The notes: a model not told the origin generated them from the letters alone. 64,000 bases of DNA from Sequoia sempervirens (GCA_007258455.2 VDFB02193867.1:570815328-570879327), one strand, 5' to 3'. Counted from the stretch's first letter, positions 1-12,580 are shown. Translations and numbers: made by a program.

Positions 1-640
1 TACCAACTATGCCTCAACAACAACAATTACGAGCTAGGGAAGAGATTCATCCCACTCCTAGCAATACTAGTGGAAATCACACGTAGGGGCTGCCACTTCA
101 ACAAGCTCCCACACAAGTTTCAATTTTTGGTTAAAGTCCAAACTATCATTTGGTAAGTGAAGCTCCTATGCAAGTCTTTAAAAACTCTACACAACCACTT
201 TCTAATCCATTGCTGCCTTTTTAAACTTCTACCTAGTAGTTTTTCATGACCATATGCAACCAATAAAAGGTCCTTCAAAGGCATGATTAATGGGAAATAT
301 AAACCCCACACAAGCAACAAGGGAGCAGCCAAATACTTCAAAGTTGCTGCCCACTTCAAGTTACATATATATTGCCAATGAAAATTCTCCCTCATGTTCA
401 AAAAATAGTGGCAATAACAAAGCATGTGGGATGAGGGATCTGGAAACTAAGGCCATGGTTGGGGATGTCAGTGATGCTTATATAAAAATTATTTTGTCAA
501 ACAAAAATAATATGTTTCCTTCATTAACATCCTCTCAATCACAACAAATACAAAGGATTAATCTTGAGTTTTTGGGTGGGATAAATTCATAGTCTGGACA
601 ATCAAATGTATAGAGCCAAATTCCTCAATTGAGGAGGTCC

Positions 641-2150
641 ACTAGGGAACGTCAACCTCCAATAAAGTTAGAAGACTACCAATTATTAATCTCTGATTAG
701 GTAGAGCCAACTACCTTCAAAGAAGCTTTCAAAGATATCAATCAGGAGAAGTGGATGGATTCCATGAAGGAGGAAATAGATTCATTAATGGATAATCACA
801 CTTGGGATTTGGTGAAGCTTCCACCCAATCGACAAGTCTTGAAGAATTGATGGGTGTATCGATTGAAAGAGGAAGAGGGAGGCAAGAAAAGTTATCGAGC
901 TAGATTGGTAGTGAAGGGTTATGATCAACAAAAGGGGATTGACTTCAATGAGATCTTCTCATCGGTTATGAAGATGACTACTATTCGAGCAATTTTGGGC
1001 CTCAGTGGTATATGACCTTGAACTTCAACAACTAGATGTCAAGATTGTATTTATCCATGCCGATATAGAAGAGGAATTATATATGCAACAGCTTGAAGGT
1101 TTTGAGAAACAAGGGAACGAGGATTTGTATTGCAAATTGAGAAGTTTGTATGGGCTCAAACAAGCCCTACGACAATGGTACCTAAAAGTTGATTCATTCA
1201 TGGTTGAGCATCACTTTACATTATGCAAATTTGATTCATGTGTCTACTACAAGGTGTTGGATAATGGTGAATTTGTTTTATTTCTGCTCTATGTTGATGA
1301 TATGCTAGTAATTGACACTAGCATGAGTGTTGCTCATGATTTGAAACAACAATTGACTCACAAGTTTGCAATGAAAGATTTAGGGGCAGCAAAGAGGATC
1401 TTGGTATGAGCATAATTTAGGATGGATGGAAGAGAGAAATTAGATTGTCACAAGAGAAATACATTGACAAAATTTTGGATAGGTTTAATATGAAGTGTGC
1501 TAAGGCTGTAAGCATTCCACTTGCTGACCACTTTCGTTTATCTTTCACAATGTGTCCCAAGACACAAGAAGAACAAGAAGGAATCAAAGGTATCCCATAG
1601 TCATCTGCTATTGGGAGTCCCATGTATGCCATGGTATGCACTCATCTCGACATTTCCCAGGCAATGGGAGTAGTGAGTTGATTTATGAGTAATCTAGGTA
1701 AAACTCATTGGAAAGCAGTCAAGTGGATCCTACAGGTTTCATTGATTCTAATATGGCTAATGAGTTGGACAAACGAAGATCAACTACAGATTATGTCTTT
1801 ACATTTTTCAGGGCAATGATTAGTTGGGTTTCTAGATTGCAATAGTGGTTGCACTTTCCACTATCGAGGCCAAATATATTAATCTTACTGAAGGTGCAAA
1901 GGAAATGATTTGGTTGCAACAATTGTTGGGTGAGTTGGGATGTAAACAACATGTTTTCACACTCTTTTGTGATAGCAACAATTCCATTCACTTGGCTAAG
2001 AATGCATGATTTCACAATCGAACCAAACACATTGAGTTACGATATCACTTTATCTAGATTGTTATTGAGGAGGGAAAACTCAAATTTGACAAAATACATA
2101 CAAAGGTCAATCTGGTGGATGCTTTGACAAACCTGTAGTTTCAAGGGAGA
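641..2150 (+). pseudogene. Copia-A reverse transcriptase / RNase H, broken
   Basis: Encodes the polymerase part of a copia polyprotein. A frame beginning near 641 (RSTRERQPP, a usual start of the copia RT region) runs through the LVVKGYDQQKGIDF motif with a stop at 848-850. A second frame, 1005-1409, contains LYGLKQA and the catalytic YVDD at 1290-1301. RNase H follows with ALSTIEAKYINL near 1850 and CDSNNSIHLAKN near 1970. There are at least four stops or frame changes, so no polyprotein can be made. No homing to a host gene is suggested; this is a standard retrotransposon remnant. Family assignment is confident, lineage within copia is not. Confidence 0.85.
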
Positions 2151-2252
2151 AGCTCGAGTTTTACAAGGCTTCTCTCAGCATTGTCAAAATGTGATAATAG
2201 AATTGTAGGGGAACATCTCTGAGCAGTAGTCATTGGGCTTCAAGTGGGAGAT

Positions 2253-2563
2253 TGTTGGTTATATGAAGCCCAACAATCACCTCATTCTCTCTCCACTTTT
2301 TTGGTTGTTGGCTTTCTATTTGAAGGTTTATTAAAAACAATATGGATAATGTAATTATCATCTTATCTCATTTTCGCACAGCTGAAAGCTTACTACAATG
2401 TACACAAAAAATAGTGATAATATTATAGATTTCCCTTGTGGATGTAAACAAAATTAGTAAACCACATATATTTGGTGTCTTGCAGTATCATTTATCATTG
2501 ATTAAATCTTGTGTCTTTTAATTCTGTTTTTGCAATTTATTTATCTCCACTTGTTAATCAACA
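2253..2563 (+). repeat. Copia-A 3' LTR
   Basis: Starts TGTTGG immediately after the polypurine tract and ends TTAATCAACA. The partner LTR and the left target duplication lie outside the window, so the right edge is set only by the CA terminus and by the start of sequence shared with 35113 onward. Confidence 0.7.
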
Positions 2564-3486
2564 ATGGTCACACAAGCAATGAGGTGAGTGAGAATGGCTT
2601 TTAGTTGAGGACAATAGAGGGTGGTAAATTAACCTTGCAAAAAGATAGGAAAATAGAAAGAGAAGACATTGGTAGAGGAGGATGATTTATGGTCCAATAA
2701 AAGGCTGGAAGCAGAGGAAGAAATTATGTGAAGAAGTGCCTAATGTGGTGGAAGAGTAGGCTATGACAGTCAGAGTTTTCCTTTAGAGTATAAAACTGCC
2801 CTACAATAGATGCGTCAGTAGCTGTTGGGTGAATATGTAATTGCTTGGCCATTTCCCTTTACATTACCTTATGTAATGGACCCTACTGCAAATGCGTCGG
2901 TTGTTGTTAAGGGAATGTGTAACAGCTTGAGTTCCTATTTTTAGTGGGTGTTCTTTTAAGAGGGGGGTTTTGGGGAAAGTGTTCTTTTTGGTAGTGGTTT
3001 TCTGTTCTTGCTGTGGATGAGGATCATATAGGAAGAGGTCGAGAAAGAACAAGTGATAAAGTAATGGAAACAATTTTATTGTGTTGAGAATTTGGCTCCC
3101 ATTTTTTTTGCGCCCCAAGACTCAGATGGACTGGAAAATATAACCTGTGAAGTACAGCGCGCTAAGCAACAATTTTAAGTTTCAGAATATGTCACATGCG
3201 ACCCTTTCTTGTCAAATCATTAAATTGTTTTTCAATAAAACAAAGATCACAATCTTTGCTGAACATGGAGCTATCAATTTACATGATACGCATTCGAATG
3301 TAGAACATCTAGAATAATATAAAGGCGCCCTTGTAGTTTGGCAGCAAGGTAAAGCAATTGAGTTTTATGATCTGAGACCTTGGTATACTTAGTTCACTGA
3401 TAGGTTATAAATGGCAAAGGTTTGGCCAGCTATTTTTACAGTGATGGGATTATTCACACTTGCAACCACCTCTACTGCTCCTGCCA
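2564..3486 (+). repeat. Duplicate copy 1 of the GDSL upstream region and exon 1 start
   Basis: Collinear with 35113-36144 and over 90% identical by eye. It includes the element-like upstream block (2564-3110), the TATA-containing proximal promoter (tataaagg near 3317) and the first 25 codons of the esterase gene. Relative to the other copy it lacks about 115 bp at 3107 (the stretch matching 35655-35769). The left edge coincides exactly with the end of the Copia-A LTR and the right edge with the codon for residue 25. Confidence 0.9.
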
Positions 3487-3515
3487 GTGCATTTATTGAT
3501 TTTGTTTGTTATTGA
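3411..3515 (+). pseudogene. GDSL esterase/lipase exon 1 fragment
   Basis: The ATG at 3411 begins the same signal-peptide sequence (MAKVWPAIFTV) as the intact gene at 36069. Homology stops after 25 codons at 3486, before the catalytic GDSL block. The frame then runs nine unrelated codons to a stop at 3513-3515. It therefore lacks every catalytic block. It keeps its own TATA-like upstream sequence, so it could be transcribed, but any product would be only a signal-peptide stub. Confidence 0.85.
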
Positions 3516-3605
3516 TGATATCTCATATCAGTATTATCCTTGTCACTGTTCATCTTGATTTTGATAGCCTCTTTTGCCTTGTCTATGGCCTCATACAAAT
3601 AGCTC
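3509..3605 (-). pseudogene. Possible hAT-type transposase fragment
   Basis: The minus strand has an open stretch of about 31 codons containing YLYEAIDKAKEAIK. This resembles a segment commonly seen in plant hAT/DUF659 proteins of the form YEAMDRAKEAI. It sits between the broken GDSL exon and the plastid insert, so it is probably filler captured at a break. The match is short and judged by eye; it could be coincidence. Confidence 0.3.
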
Positions 3606-3606
3606 T

Positions 3607-3651
3607 TTGTACAAACTATTTGTACCGAGGGTTCGAATCCCTCTCTCTCCG
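3607..3651 (+). tRNA. trnS-GCU: Partial plastid trnS-GCU (3' half only)
   Basis: The sequence shows the long variable arm (TTGTACAAACTATTTGTACC) followed by the T arm with GGTTCGAATCC and an acceptor 3' strand ending TCTCTCCG. The D arm and anticodon arm are absent; the sequence to the left is unrelated. It cannot fold as a tRNA. Its 3' end faces the 3' end of psbI, as in plastid genomes, which supports a plastid origin. Identity as GCU isoacceptor rests on that neighbourhood. Confidence 0.75.
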
Positions 3652-3731
3652 TTCAGTCACTTGAGATGACTCCTCAAAACCTATAAAAATAGGCCCTTTT
3701 ACAAAACCTACTTTCTAATCTTTTTTCATCA

Positions 3732-3908
<177 letters not shown>

Positions 3909-3946
3909 TCATAAACTTATACTAATTATCTATATTTGAATTACAT

Positions 3947-4990
3947 TTATGCTCTCCCCTTATATATTATTGTCAAAAAGGCTTCTCTTTCATCTGATAG
4001 ACTGGTCCAAGACAATTTACTAATTGGCCACCCTGAGATGTCACAAAACTTTTCTTTAGCCAAAAAGAAAAGAATTGATCTAATCGGAGCTATTGGGTTT
4101 AATTCATTGGTAATGAGATCGGTAATGAATAAATTATCTAGCATTTTGGCTCTAACCACGAGAGGTTTCATTTTAACATGCAGAAAATAACCTAAAAAAG
4201 AAGAATAAGTCTTGGATAATTCAAGACTACGTATCCTATACGGTTGAAACCAAAGATGAAAATAGTATTGCCAAAAATGAAGCAGATGATATCTCCATTT
4301 TTTCACTTCGAGGTGAGTGCCCTTTAGAGCTATAAGAGATCTTTCTCCATATCTCACATAATGGATGAAAGAATCCTTCAACAACCAGATCTTTTTTGTT
4401 GAAATTTGACGTGGAAATATAACAATATGTTTGATCTTTTTATCAAAATGAGTTCGATCGGGAAAAGATCCATATAACAACGATTGTGAATTAAAAAATC
4501 GTTTCACAAGAGGAACTAAAAACGATTCGCATTCATACACATAAGAATTCCACAGGAACAGGGAGAACCTCGTATTTTCTCCCTGTGTAATTATAGCTTT
4601 CTGCAAATTTTCTCGACTAAAACTATTTTTCCATTCATGGAGAATGGATCGTAATAAATGCAAAGAAGGAGTATCTCGGATCCAGCGACGAAAAATTCGA
4701 ACCAAAATTTCCGGATGAATTGAGTAGGGCACTCGTATATCTGATATATAATTGGAATGTGGTAATTTATCCTCCATAAGAGGAAATATGCAATGGATAG
4801 ATCGGATACTATTCCATCCATCCATTCCTTCTATGAAATGTTTTGATCGCATTGCGAACGAAACTTCCAAGACAACTGTCAAACCTTCTAGTATCGATTT
4901 AGAACAAAAATTCTTATTGCATTCAATAAATTGATTTCGATCGCAATTCCCCAACAAACTAATTGAATTTTTCTGGGAGATTTTCCCCAT
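3947..4990 (-). pseudogene. matK: matK internal fragment (plastid-derived)
   Basis: A minus-strand frame of 347 codons. From about residue 6 to residue 333 it reads as plastid maturase K, with the characteristic [34 protein letters not shown] and [14 protein letters not shown] segments. MatK is normally about 500 residues; both the N-terminal portion (roughly 70 residues) and the C-terminal domain X that carries the maturase activity are missing. The first few codons and the last dozen are not matK and come from the fusion junctions. No internal stop occurs over about 980 bases, so the transfer is probably recent. The wording looks cupressophyte-like to me. Confidence 0.85.
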
Positions 4991-5040
4991 CGACTGGCTT
5001 CAAAAACTAGATTAAATGCTCTAAAAATTATACCATCTAT

Positions 5041-5310
5041 TATGTACATACTAAAATTTTCAAAAAATATGTTTGTGATTATTTTTCCATTTGAATGATT
5101 AAAAAAGACAGACTCAATCTATTCTTTTGAAATGAACATTCATTTTATGTTTGTCTTTTATGCACAAAGTTTACGAGTCACTCCTATGTAAAGAAGTTAT
5201 TTGTAATCTTTTAAGTTTAACATCATTATTAATACCATTATTTGATTACAAATGAGTTTGGTTAATTAGCGAGCCTTCTCTATAACAAATTTACTCATTT
5301 GAAGTTTGTC
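5041..5310. other. AT-rich spacer, no feature seen
   Basis: No coding, RNA or repeat signal could be supported between the plastid block and the SINE target site. Confidence 0.5.
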
Positions 5311-5324
5311 AATGTTTTCTAGAA

Positions 5325-5506
5325 CTGGGGCGGGGGGGCCTAGCTTGATTGGCTAAAGCATCTTGTTGCAGGCAAGAGGTCACGAGGTCTAGTCTCCCTC
5401 CAAACTCATGGTAACGGAGGGTGTGTCGTGCTAGTGCCACTGGTCACATAAAAAGGTTTACCAGATAGGGGGATGGATACCTGATTCATTCCTACAGTCT
5501 AAAAAA
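5325..5506 (+). mobile_element. tRNA-derived SINE with 14-bp target-site duplication
   Basis: A 182-bp unit flanked by perfect direct repeats aatgttttctagaa at 5311-5324 and 5507-5520. The head carries an RNA polymerase III box A-like motif (tagcttgattgg, 5341-5352) and a box B-like motif (aggtctagtctcc, 5395-5407) at tRNA-like spacing. The body is unrelated to tRNA and the 3' end is a short A-rich tail (gtctaaaaaa). Head, body, tail and duplication together define a short interspersed element mobilised by a LINE. I do not recognise the family. Confidence 0.85.
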
Positions 5507-5520
5507 AATGTTTTCTAGAA

Positions 5521-7555
5521 TTGAAGTGAGACAATGTGTTGCAAATGGACTCCAAATCAAAGAGGGACACTTCCCAATCAAAAGAATCCAATAAAAACAT
5601 AAAAAAAACATTATCTATGTAAAGTGGACCACATATTATGACTCTAGTTGAACAACCATCTCATCAAATAGAAGGAAGGTATTTGTATGGATTTCATCCT
5701 ATTCAACACATCCATAAACTTTAGGTACAAAAATTAGATGCCACAAATAAATTGATGAGTATGGTTTTTCTTTTTTCCACCTATCTAATATGATAGTGCA
5801 AACCATTTTATCCTATTCCTTATGATGTTCAACAATACCATTTCTTATATCTTGAACTTCAACCATGACAGTAATCTTAAATTAAATTTTACAGTTTAAA
5901 TGAAATAAATTTAAAAATTAAAAACAAAATAGTAAAACTTATCCTTAAGAACTCTAATGTTTAGACAAGAAATTTTAAGTTTAATATTTCAAATCTATAA
6001 AATTTAAGGTTCAACATTAAAAACCTTATTATTTAAGGTTTAACATTAATAACCCCCATCTTTACGGTTTAAAACTTTGAAATGTTTTTTTTTTTAAAAA
6101 TAAATACTCCTTAGAGGGCCTCCTCAGATTGGCTGGATGTAAATTGTGAAATTGTTGAAGCCCTTCAACAATTTAAATTCAATGTAATGTGATGTTGCTT
6201 TTGTGAACATTCAATTTGTTTTTAAAATATTGAATTGGTTCTATGGATTAATTGTTATTTTTGATATCCATGAAGATGCTGATTTGAATGTTCAATAATA
6301 CTTATGAAGTTATAGATTTTGGTCTAATGGAAAATCTATGTATGTAACACTCAATTCTATTTAATTAAATTGAGAACTGATTTTGTAAACTAACTACACT
6401 CTGAATATAAATGAAGATGTTAAAAATTGATAAATTTTAATATTTTTGATTGCAACTATTTATTTAAAATTTTATGAGAAATTATGATTAAATAGAGGAG
6501 TTTGTAAAAAATAGATAAGCCAATTCGGATCACCATACTTTGGCAACCACAATTACTCAAGATTAATCACAAAATTTCCACAATTTTTGCTCCATTGAGT
6601 TCAACACAGTGAAGGGATTGCCCGCTGTTTGCATGGGATTAGATAAAATGAAGATGTAGGGGCTCATCATCATAAGTAGTGGCACAAAATAATTTATGAA
6701 TAGCATTGTTGATAGACTAGTCATGGCACGATTCATTCCAGGTCTTTTCCAAAATAAGAATGCCATACAATTCAATTCCTTAAGAAAATTATTCAAATGC
6801 TATAAATAAGTGGGTTGTTAAGGATAGTAAAATATATATTTCTGATTTATGATTATATTTTTTAAAAATAAAATATGTTTTTATATTTGGAGAGGTAATT
6901 CTTAATGAATAACTATTATAAAATATTAACTTGATAGACAAAGTTGACCACTAAATTTAGACCATGAATAGAAGGATATTATGTCATGATATCATCATCA
7001 TTCATATAATACTAATAAATTGTTGGCATTATATTTAGGTATGTGGATTATTATTTAGTATTACTAATTATCTTTTATTTTTTTAAAGTCAGCTGATCTA
7101 AATGTGATAAATATGTATTCAATTTTTTTAAATTATATTTTTATATTTAAATATAAACAAAAATAAATAGTAAGGAGATGATCCTCCTCCTCTTGCCACT
7201 TTTTCTCACAGTTCTTAGCATTTGATATTTTTTGTTTGACGTTTTAATCTTATGAACTTTAAAGCTCCATGTGGACTTTGCTAACTTTTTCTTATGAATA
7301 TGTGTAACACTATTTTATAAATGGTAATATAGACACTATTCATAAAAGAAGGGTTAAAAAATGAAATGAAAAATATTTAGAAATTCTTCAGTGTAATTTA
7401 TTTTTGTAATGATTGTATGAGCTAAATTGAGTGATTAAACTCTATGGATAAAACAATACAATTAAAGAAATGATGTTTTCATGGTCCATGCAAATGTATT
7501 ATGATATTTCTGGATAATTTGTTTCAAAATAATACAATTTTCATGGAAAAGGGGT
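5521..7555. other. AT-rich intergenic DNA
   Basis: No gene or element seen. Between about 5990 and 6075 there are three loose copies of a phrase like aaggtttaacattaa, a minor degenerate tandem repeat. Confidence 0.5.
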
Positions 7556-9592
7556 GGGTGATAGAAGGCACACTATCAAATTCAATGTGGGTCCAAGCCC
7601 AAACACTAAGACAAAAACCACAAAATAAAGTTTAATAGGGCCAAGATCAAACAATAAGAAATAATAAATCCATTAGGTAATGAGAACTACAACATTAGGA
7701 GGATCATGATCATCTAGTTTACCCTATGTACATTAGCGAGTATGAAACTATTAGCTCAATTAATTCCCAACAAATGAGAGCACATTCCTCTACTTGATTT
7801 TCATTTACATGTTGTTCAACACAAATAAAAGAAATTATAGAATCTAGACAAGGAAACATGCTAGAATATAGATAGCTCTAGGAGCACCATGCCCATGCAA
7901 AGAGGCTAAATGAAGGCAAGAAGATTGTGACCATCCATAGGCATCTTGATTCCTAGCTTAATGAGAAGGCAATTGAGAGCCATGTGATTGGGAGCCATGA
8001 ACTCTTATGGTAGGTTGGCTATTCCGATGCTTATGCCCATGTAAAGGGAAATGAATCTAATGGGAGGTAGAGGGGGATGGTGCTTTGGAAAATGTAGAAG
8101 GGGGATTTCCCTAATGATCTAAAAGGGTACGTAGATGAGAAAATTGAAGTGTGACTTTATTTGCTTTCACTTGAACCTACATAAAAGCATTGAAGCAAAC
8201 CATAACTTAGTGTAAAGTGAGAAATGAATAGCACCAAAAAAATTGATATTTTTTTATCTTTCCAAATGCTAGAAAGAAGCTCCACCTTGAGAACATCCCA
8301 AATTTGGATAAATTTGAAGGGGAGGTGGGGCCAATCTTCTAATAAAACCACATGCCATGAAAATGAGTTAGGACTAAATGGTTTGAAGAATTTGTGAATC
8401 TAAGTCTAGGATTCTTGAGCTTTGGTTTAGAACAAAAAAAGTTGGTTGAGAGTCTTAGGTTGTTCACATAATGGATTTAACAAGGATTGAGAACTCTTAG
8501 ATGAGATAAGTGAGGTCTAAGTAGAAGGCCTTGATAAATAATGCATCAAAAAAATGAGCAAGGTTGGGTTCAAGAATAATTAACCGAACACTCAAGAATC
8601 TAGAGTGCCAAACACCCAAAGAGGACTAGAGGTGTCAATAGATATTTGACTAGAAAGATGAGATAATTTTACAAAATGGTGTATTTGGATATGATTTCTA
8701 ATCCTTCCACTAAGGATAAAAAATGCTAACCCCAATTATGTGAACCATGAGAAGAGGAATGCCATCAATAATTATTTGATAATTCTTCTAGTCTTGGATT
8801 AACAATCAAAATTTTATCTTGGCTTCAACTTGGGTTAAGAAAATCAAGACAACTTTATTGAAAATATCTAGTAAATTTTTTATCTCTTTTATAAATATTC
8901 AAATATTGAATCCAAGGGACCTTAGAAAGAGGTTATTCTTGATAGGAAAGAACTAGATACCACCAAATAGATTGTTGACCAATAGAGAGGCCATTGCAAA
9001 AATTATTGCCAACCCATAAAATCTAAGGCTTAATGGATTCTCGAGAATTTTAAATGTTTTAATAACAAATGTGCCCTATATTTGAATAAGTTCCTTCATA
9101 GTGAGGAGAATATGAAGCCTAAGGTCTTTCCAAGCTATATTTTGAGAGGGTACTCTAGATGAAAGGCGATTTTGAATCAATATTTTTTAGGCATCCTTTC
9201 CTTCTAGGGCCTCGAGAATCTATTAAGCACAAAGTGACAATCCTTGATGGTGGATTGGGAGTAAGATTAAACCCCCATAATCATAAGGGACATGATAATA
9301 TTCCCCATCCACATGGTGAAATACTTTATTACCATTGGAAGAGGTCCAAGGAAAATATTTAAGAAGCACTTCAATTTTTAAATAAGAACTCTTTGAAGGA
9401 ACCCTAAAAGAGGAATAATACACGAGTAGTAGCCAAAATTTTAGAGAACTAATATATTGGCCAAGCAGAGAGCCTTTGAGATCTAGTAAGTCAAATTTTC
9501 CTCAATTCTAGAGATAATTGCTTGCCATAAGGTAGTTGGAGATGCCTATAAGGTGAAGGGAATGCAAAGAAATACAAAGCCTCCCCATGATC
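7556..9592 (-). pseudogene. LINE-O ORF2, C-terminal part
   Basis: Reading the minus strand from 9592 downward gives, through many stops, the region after the RT core: the phrases GGLILLPIHHQGLSLCA then ILEALEGKDA and WKDLRLHILL match the layout usual in plant LINEs (gly-gly-leu, ala-leu-glu-gly, trp-lys). Further on, an IWKDKK-like segment at about 8280 is like the end of the reverse-transcriptase zinc-binding domain. Heavily damaged. The right edge is the insertion point of LINE-Y. Confidence 0.6.
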
Positions 9593-9605
9593 AATATATT
9601 TCTAG
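9593..9605 (+). repeat. LINE-Y target-site duplication, left copy
   Basis: aatatatttctag, repeated exactly at 29088-29100 directly after the A-rich 3' end of LINE-Y. Confidence 0.9.
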
Positions 9606-10046
9606 TGTGATGATATAGGATATGTGATGGTGTTTCACAACAGAGAAGCTGTTTGCGCATGGGCTAGGGTTCTTGAATCCTAGCTGTGTTCTATGTGTCT
9701 TGCGAGCAACATTTGTGGTTGCGAGGGGGCTGTTTACAGTTTGTGTTGGAAATAGCTTGGGGCGAGCTAAAAATATTTTATTCTTCCTCATGTTGTGTTG
9801 TTTCTCTTCCTGCGAGAATATTCTTGGCAGAGGGCGGGGTGCTTGACTTGGAGGTGTGGGTGTCCTTTCTCTAAGCTGCTACCTCTGAGGTAGCTTGTTT
9901 GGGGTTTTACTTTCTTTTCGACTTCTTGGAGGTGTTGGTAGTGTTGGTGTGGGGGTCGACTCCTTTCGTGCGTGACACCCTATGAGAATTTGGGTCAGCT
10001 GGATCTTGCGTCTTCTCTTCCTGGTTGGGGTTTGAATCACTCGAAT

Positions 10047-11345
10047 ATGGATAAATCTAGTGAAGGTTTGTCAAAGAGTGGTGTTTTCAGAATATAAAAG
10101 GTGAACAGATGTCTGGAGAGATCTCAAGATTTCCTGGTTTTGGTGATCCAACCAGACTCGGATGTGAAGTATTTGAACAACCATGTGTTAATCTATAAGT
10201 TTATGGGGATGCGAGTCTCTCTTCCATTTATGGAATTATGGGTTTGTAGGACGTGGAATCCTAACGGTGATAGACATTATGCTGGCGGCCAATAATTTCT
10301 TTGTTGTGGATTTTTCCTGTTTGTTAGATATGAATAGGGCCTTCGAAGGAGGACCATACTTCTACAATCAGGTGGGCCTTTTTATTAAGCCTTGGCATGT
10401 GAGATTCAACTTTGCAGAAGAGCTTCGTTGTAGGGTCCTTGTTTGGTTGTGGCTCTCACATCTACCTCTAGAGTTTTGGAGATGTAATATACTATAGATG
10501 GTTTCTCTTTTTATTGGGAAGCCTGTTGGACCCTCTGAAAAAATACTAAACAAAAAGGTAATTTCCTTCGTTCGTGTTTGTGTTGAAATTAACTTGAATA
10601 ATTTGTTGCCGGACTCTGTGGAAATTTGTATAGGATCTTCCTCTTGGGCTCAATAGTTGGACTACAAGACTGTCATTTTTATGTAAGATATGCCATAGGT
10701 ATGGTCATTTGCAGCAAAAATGTCCTAGAGTCATCCATGCAAAAGGTAAAGGGTCTACCCTTGTTATTCATGAGCCTAAGGGGTATAAAGGGAAAGCACC
10801 AATATTAGGGGTGATGGCTGATAAGGAGGGCTTTTTTCCAGTAAAGACTTGCAATAGAGGAAGAGGTCAAAAGACAATTGTTTGTGATAGGAAAGAAGAT
10901 GAGATCTATAATAGATTTGATGTGCTAGATGATTTGTCTTAGGAAGAAGGGTTTCCTATAGGAATGCAGATGATTGAGGGTCCTTTGGGTGGGATTCCCT
11001 CTGTTACTCATGTAGAGGCTAATTTCATCTCTTCTCAACTTGAGGGTTAGGAGTCTTAGATAGATACTGATATACCCCTTTCTAACACTAGGTTGTTGGG
11101 GCCTGGTGGTAAGATTTTAGGGGAGGAAGATGTAGGTGTTCTACCTATTTTAGGTCTTGGTATAGGGGGTAGGTTGTTGACTATAGGAAAAGCAAAGCAA
11201 GTTTTCCATCTTTGGGTTTGTAGCCAAAGGTCCTTAAACAAGGGGCTCCAGAGAAGCCCCCTAAGGTAGGTGAGAAGAAGGATCTAGAAAAGGTGAAATT
11301 GATTGGTGAGACATTAGTGGAATCTAGATTAGTGAAAACCATTGA
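10047..11345 (+). pseudogene. LINE-Y ORF1 (DUF4283-type nucleic-acid-binding protein), broken
   Basis: ORF1 of plant L1 elements encodes an RNA-binding coat-like protein. The ATG at 10047 starts MDKSSEGLSKSG, with a stop at 10095. The recognisable domain follows in two frames: FFVVDFSC, then RAFEGGPYFYNQVGLFIKPW and LVWLWLSHLPLEFWR (10290-10490), the typical DUF4283 layout, and a decayed zinc-knuckle stretch after 10680. The tail to 11345 is low in recognisable motifs. At least two frameshifts and several stops are present. ORF2 begins just 25 bases after it. Confidence 0.8.
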
Positions 11346-11369
11346 TTCTCACTTTTCTCATCTTCAAAA

Positions 11370-11404
11370 ATGATTTTTGTTTCATGGAATATAAGGGGTA
11401 TGAA
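11370..11404 (+). pseudogene. LINE-Y ORF2 start (endonuclease first codons)
   Basis: ATG at 11370 opens MIFVSWNIRGMN, the conserved N-terminus of the apurinic-type endonuclease of plant L1 ORF2. It is cut off after about 12 codons by the inverted-repeat element and resumes at 16556. Confidence 0.85.
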
Positions 11405-11437
11405 TATAGGGCATGTGCAAGATCATGGGGGTCCAAA
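11405..11437 (+). repeat. Left terminal inverted repeat
   Basis: Begins TATAGGGCATGTG and ends GATCATGGGGGTCCAAA; pairs with 16523-16555. The inner 17 bases match at 16 positions. Confidence 0.8.
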
Positions 11438-11596
11438 AAGTGGCAATGAGGAAAAAAACATGTTTTTACTTCGCTAAAATTGTGAAAAAAAAATGTTTGT
11501 CTTTTTTTAGGGGTCAGGTACAATATCCATTTTGGTTTGGTAATAGTAAACCGAAACAGATATCTGTTTCTTGAAATTAATTTTCATTTATTTATG

Positions 11597-12035
11597 CAAA
11601 CAAAATGGATATTCATTTCAAAATGGATATCCATTTCAAAACTGATATCCGTTTCAAAACAGATGTCCGTTTTGAAACGAATATCCATTTTGAAAAGCTT
11701 AAAAAACATACTTCAGTAAAATGGGCATAACTTTTGCATTATTGATCAAAATTTTGACTTCTTATAGGTATTGGAAAGGTGATTCAAAGCTATACGCAAT
11801 GGATAAGATTATTTTGATAGATTGAACACCAAAAAATATTTATAGTCATTTTAAATTCCTCCTTATGTTTTAAAATTTTAAATGCTCATAATTATTGAAT
11901 ACAAAGTCTTTTTTTTTCATGCTTTTTTTAGAAATAATCATCCTAAATAACTTGAAACATTAAAGAAGTAATACATAATGAAAAAATTGTATTTTTTACT
12001 GAGAGTAAAAAATTTCATAAATCATCATAGAAGGC
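11597..12035. repeat. Left long inverted arm
   Basis: Inverted match to 15290-15705. Landmarks shared by both arms include taaaatgggcataacttttg, a ggaaaggtgatt phrase, atacaaagtct and cttgaaacatta, in the same order when one arm is reversed. It contains the subterminal GATATC-motif array 11604-11696, about five copies of a roughly 19-bp phrase like ggatatccatttcaaaa. Confidence 0.85.
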
Positions 12036-12089
12036 CTCCTTGTTGTCATTGATCCTATGCACACCTTTACCCAAGTTGAACTAGGAGAA

Positions 12090-12176
12090 CATATATATCT
12101 CTCTTCCTCTATCTATTTAGCTATCCCTCCCTCTCTCCCCCTCTTCTTCATTTATCCTCTCTACCTATCTCTCCAC

Positions 12177-12229
<53 letters not shown>

Positions 12230-12500
12230 CTAGCTCTCTCCCTTTCTCTCCCCCTCTATCTTTCATGGGTTATATATATCTCTACATATCTCTCCCTCTT
12301 TCTATCTATATCTCTCCCTATATCCCTCTATCTGTATCACTACATATTTCTATATCTCACTACTTCTCTCTCTCTCTCTATGTCTCTCACTCCCCCCTCT
12401 CTCTCTCTCTCCCTCCCTCTATCTATTTATATAATCTACATTTTCATCAAGTTATCTCCATATCTCTCTCACTCATATATACACACTCACCCTATTTATT

Positions 12501-12580
<80 letters not shown>

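Larger units (their letters stand above)
1..2563 (+). mobile_element. Copia-A: 3' part of a degenerate Ty1/copia retrotransposon
   Basis: The 5' end lies outside the window. The plus strand shows a linker, then reverse transcriptase and RNase H in copia order, then a polypurine tract (caagtgggagat, 2241-2252) and a TG...CA terminal repeat. The first 640 bases have no clear domain but read as the variable linker between integrase and reverse transcriptase. Multiple stops and frame changes show it is dead. It differs in sequence from the two long copia elements further right, and its LTR is much shorter (about 311 bp against 1.2 kb), so it is a different family. Confidence 0.85.

Noticed and set aside
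290..592. 100-codon plus-strand frame as a host gene
   Set aside because: It sits in the linker of Copia-A just before the RT region, with no start context or domain.
3607..3651. Functional tRNA-Ser gene
   Set aside because: The acceptor 5' strand, D arm and anticodon arm are missing.
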